From: WVYX01 sp039586815
GTDB lineage: Bacteria > Gemmatimonadota > Gemmatimonadetes > Gemmatimonadales > GWC2-71-9
NCBI GenBank assembly: GCA_039586815.1
Contig: JBDHJR010000013.1
Span: 62,001-126,000 of the forward strand
DNA length: 64,000 nt
Reading direction: 5' to 3'
Made by a program: the position numbers and the translations under genes. The first letter of the stretch is position 1, and each line of letters opens with the position of its first letter. The notes under the pieces were generated by a model. That model was not told where the DNA came from and made no database searches. It was given only the letters and a program-made list of their open reading frames with translations. This document shows, piece after piece, positions 62,200 to 64,000 of this stretch.

Positions 62200-64000
62200 A
62201 TGACCATGATGAGTATTCTCTCTCGCAGCCTCCGCCTCGCCATGGCGGCGGCGCTGATCCTGCCGACAGTCTCCCACGCCCAGACGAAGCTGCTGCGCTT
62301 CCCCGACATCCACGGTGAACAGGTCGTGTTCAGCTACGGTGGCGACCTGTGGCTGGCGCCCGCCTCGGGCGGCTCGGCCACGCGGCTCACCGCCCATCCG
62401 GGAAAGGAGCTGTTCGCCAAGTTCTCGCCCGACGGGCGCTGGATCGCTTTCACCGGTCAGTACGACGGGGACGAGCAGGTGTACGTGATGCCGGCGACGG
62501 GCGGGGTGCCGAAGCAGCTCACCTTCTACCCGGCCCGCGGGCCTCTGGCTCCGCGCTGGGGTTACGACAACCAGGTGTATGGCTGGACACCCGACGGTAG
62601 CGCCGTGCTGTTCCGCACCCTCAGGGACAGCTGGACCCTTGGCGACCCTCGCCTGTACACCGTTTCGTATGAGGGCGGTTTGCCCAAGGCGCTGCCGATG
62701 CGGGTTGCGGGCGCGGGCGCACTGTCGCCGGACGGCGGGCGGATCGTCTTCTCGCCGCTGTTCCGCGACTTCCGCACCTGGAAGCGCTACCAGGGCGGCT
62801 GGGCCCAGGACCTGTGGATCTTCGACCTGGCCAGCAGCGAATCGCAACAGATCACCGACCACGTGCGGGCCGATCGCGATCCCATGTGGGTGGGCGACAG
62901 GATCTATTTCACATCGGACAGGGATGGGACGCTCAATCTCTTCTCGTACGATCCGGCGACGAGCCAGACCAGCCAGCTCACCCGGAGCGCCACGTGGGAC
63001 GTGCGCTGGCCCAGCGACGATGGTGCGAGCCGCATCGTGTACGAGCTGGACGGCGAGCTCAACATCTTCGACGTCGCCGCGGCGACCTCCACGAGGATCT
63101 CGATCTCGGTGCCCGACGACGGCGTGGCAATGCGCCCCAGCCGGATCAGCGTGGCCGGTAACATCGAGGGGTGGGGGTTGAGCCCCAAGGGCGAGCGCGC
63201 CCTGTTCGTGGCCCGAGGCGACGTGTTCACGGCGCCGATCGAGAGAGGCCCGACCCGCAACCTCACCAAATCCTCCAACGCGCACGACAAGCACGCGCGC
63301 TGGTCGCCCGATGGCTCCAAGATCGCCTTCATCAGCGACATGAGCGGCGAAGAGGAGGTCTACTGGATCAATCAGGACGGCTCCGGCGCGCCGGTGCAGC
63401 TCACGACTAACGGTGCAGCCACCGGCATGCGCTACGCACCCGAGTGGTCACCCGACGGGAAGTTCCTGGTGTCGAGCGACAAGGAGGGGCGGATCTGGCT
63501 CATCGAGGTCGAGTCGCAGCGCATGACCGAAGTCACCAACGATCCGCAGGGGCAGGTGACCGACTACACGTGGTCGCCGAAGGGCGGCTTCCTGGCGTTC
63601 ACGCTGTCGGACCCCAGTGGGGTCACCTCGATCTACGTGTACAGCGTGGCTGAGCGGCAGTTGCATCGCGTGACAGGCTCGTACTTCAACGAGTTCAGTC
63701 CGACCTGGGGCGCCGCAGGCGACTTCCTGTACTACGTCGCCGACCGCGCCTTCGCGCCGCAGATCGGATCCTTCGAGTTCAACTACGCCGTGGACCGCGA
63801 GTCGGGGATCTACGCGCTGGCGCTGCGGCCGGACGTGAAACATCCCTTCCCGCCGCGCAGCGACGAGGTGTCCGTCGGGGAGGATGAAGAGCAGGAGGAT
63901 GAGGAGAAGGCCGAGGGCTACATCACCATCGCTTTCGACGGCCTCGCCGAGCGCGTGGTGCGCGTACCGGTGGAGTACGACAACTACTTCGGGGTGACGG
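62200..64000 (+). CDS. tricorn-like protease, N-terminal part (runs off the window)
   Basis: 600 codons are visible. The signal peptide (SRSLRLAMAAALILPTVSHAQ) starts at ATG 62200, followed by a TolB/WD40-type propeller (FSPDGRWIAF, LSPDGGRIVFS, ARWSPDGSKIAF, PEWSPDGKFLV). An acidic linker (DEEQEDEEKAEG) near 563-574 and the beginning of a second propeller or core domain follow. This is the domain order of the intact paralogue at 27653-30877. The PDZ and S41 catalytic parts lie beyond the window edge. It is separate from the TSUP gene (58-bp gap). Confidence 0.85.
   Translation, partial: MTMMSILSRSLRLAMAAALILPTVSHAQTKLLRFPDIHGEQVVFSYGGDLWLAPASGGSATRLTAHPGKELFAKFSPDGRWIAFTGQYDGDEQVYVMPATGGVPKQLTFYPARGPLAPRWGYDNQVYGWTPDGSAVLFRTLRDSWTLGDPRLYTVSYEGGLPKALPMRVAGAGALSPDGGRIVFSPLFRDFRTWKRYQGGWAQDLWIFDLASSESQQITDHVRADRDPMWVGDRIYFTSDRDGTLNLFSYDPATSQTSQLTRSATWDVRWPSDDGASRIVYELDGELNIFDVAAATSTRISISVPDDGVAMRPSRISVAGNIEGWGLSPKGERALFVARGDVFTAPIERGPTRNLTKSSNAHDKHARWSPDGSKIAFISDMSGEEEVYWINQDGSGAPVQLTTNGAATGMRYAPEWSPDGKFLVSSDKEGRIWLIEVESQRMTEVTNDPQGQVTDYTWSPKGGFLAFTLSDPSGVTSIYVYSVAERQLHRVTGSYFNEFSPTWGAAGDFLYYVADRAFAPQIGSFEFNYAVDRESGIYALALRPDVKHPFPPRSDEVSVGEDEEQEDEEKAEGYITIAFDGLAERVVRVPVEYDNYFGVT

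Noticed and set aside
62182..63294. 370-aa leftward open frame opposite the second tricorn-like protease
   Set aside because: Antisense shadow; the rightward frame from 62200 has a clear signal peptide and SPDG propeller repeats.

Overview
This is a GC-rich, gene-dense window with no gene-free stretch over 300 bp, from a Gram-negative-type chemoheterotroph. It is most likely a member of the Gemmatimonadota. The reasons are the PknB-type kinases with TolB-like and TPR tails, the many TolB-propeller S9 and tricorn-like peptidases, lipoproteins, TonB-dependent and FadL-like outer-membrane proteins, and an ECF operon with glycogen-binding-type domains. No rRNA or other strong taxonomic marker is present, so this placement is inference. 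Several lesions (a frameshift, an in-frame deletion, a homopolymer indel) could be real or could come from a metagenome assembly.

Layout. 1-4652: a divergent biosynthetic mini-cluster (UbiE-like methyltransferase and a membrane protein on one side; FAD reductase, methyltransferase, SRPBCC protein and FabF-like ketosynthase, overlapping, on the other). 4719-7714: an S9 peptidase and a metallo-beta-lactamase (MBL)-fold hydrolase. 7816-17469: two tandem copies of a [Ser/Thr kinase - secreted lipoprotein] cassette; both kinase genes are damaged at the same codon. 17625-20676: FeoB, a zinc-ribbon FeoA and a diheme cytochrome c lipoprotein. 20754-24219: an ACE-like M2 peptidase with an HDAC-fold deacetylase, and a UPF0173 hydrolase. 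24514-31520: a PAS-GGDEF-EAL protein, a HAD hydrolase, a tricorn-like protease and 3-methyladenine glycosylase I. 31526-35468: an ECF sigma factor operon whose anti-sigma-like protein and beta-barrel both carry a CBM48/AMPK-type domain, and a DUF4382-like lipoprotein. 35481-39687: an Na+/H+ antiporter with a cNMP-binding domain, a K+ channel and a TM2 protein. 39908-43660: two tRNA-Glu, a TonB receptor, a diheme oxidoreductase and tRNA-Lys. 43694-49065: an ornithine cyclodeaminase homologue, glutamate dehydrogenase, and small outer-membrane and membrane proteins. 49102-51113: a membrane protein with a VWA lipoprotein. 51380-53853: a periplasmic redox module. 53961-64000: a glycine-rich protein, a FadL-like porin, two large secreted proteins of unknown role, an OPT transporter, a TSUP exporter, and the start of a second tricorn-like protease.

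The most interesting element is the redox module. A Spy/CpxP-like metal-binding protein is followed by a secreted peroxiredoxin whose peroxidatic cysteine codon is an in-frame TGA (52187-52189). Directly downstream is a stem-loop with the properties of a bacterial SECIS element, so the gene very probably encodes a periplasmic selenocysteine peroxiredoxin. A convergent CcdA-TlpA operon could supply its reductant. Machinery for selenocysteine insertion (selA, selB, selC, selD) is not in the window.

Strong hairpins with GC-rich arms mark most gene ends, and many genes overlap by ATGA or GTGA, indicating translational coupling.
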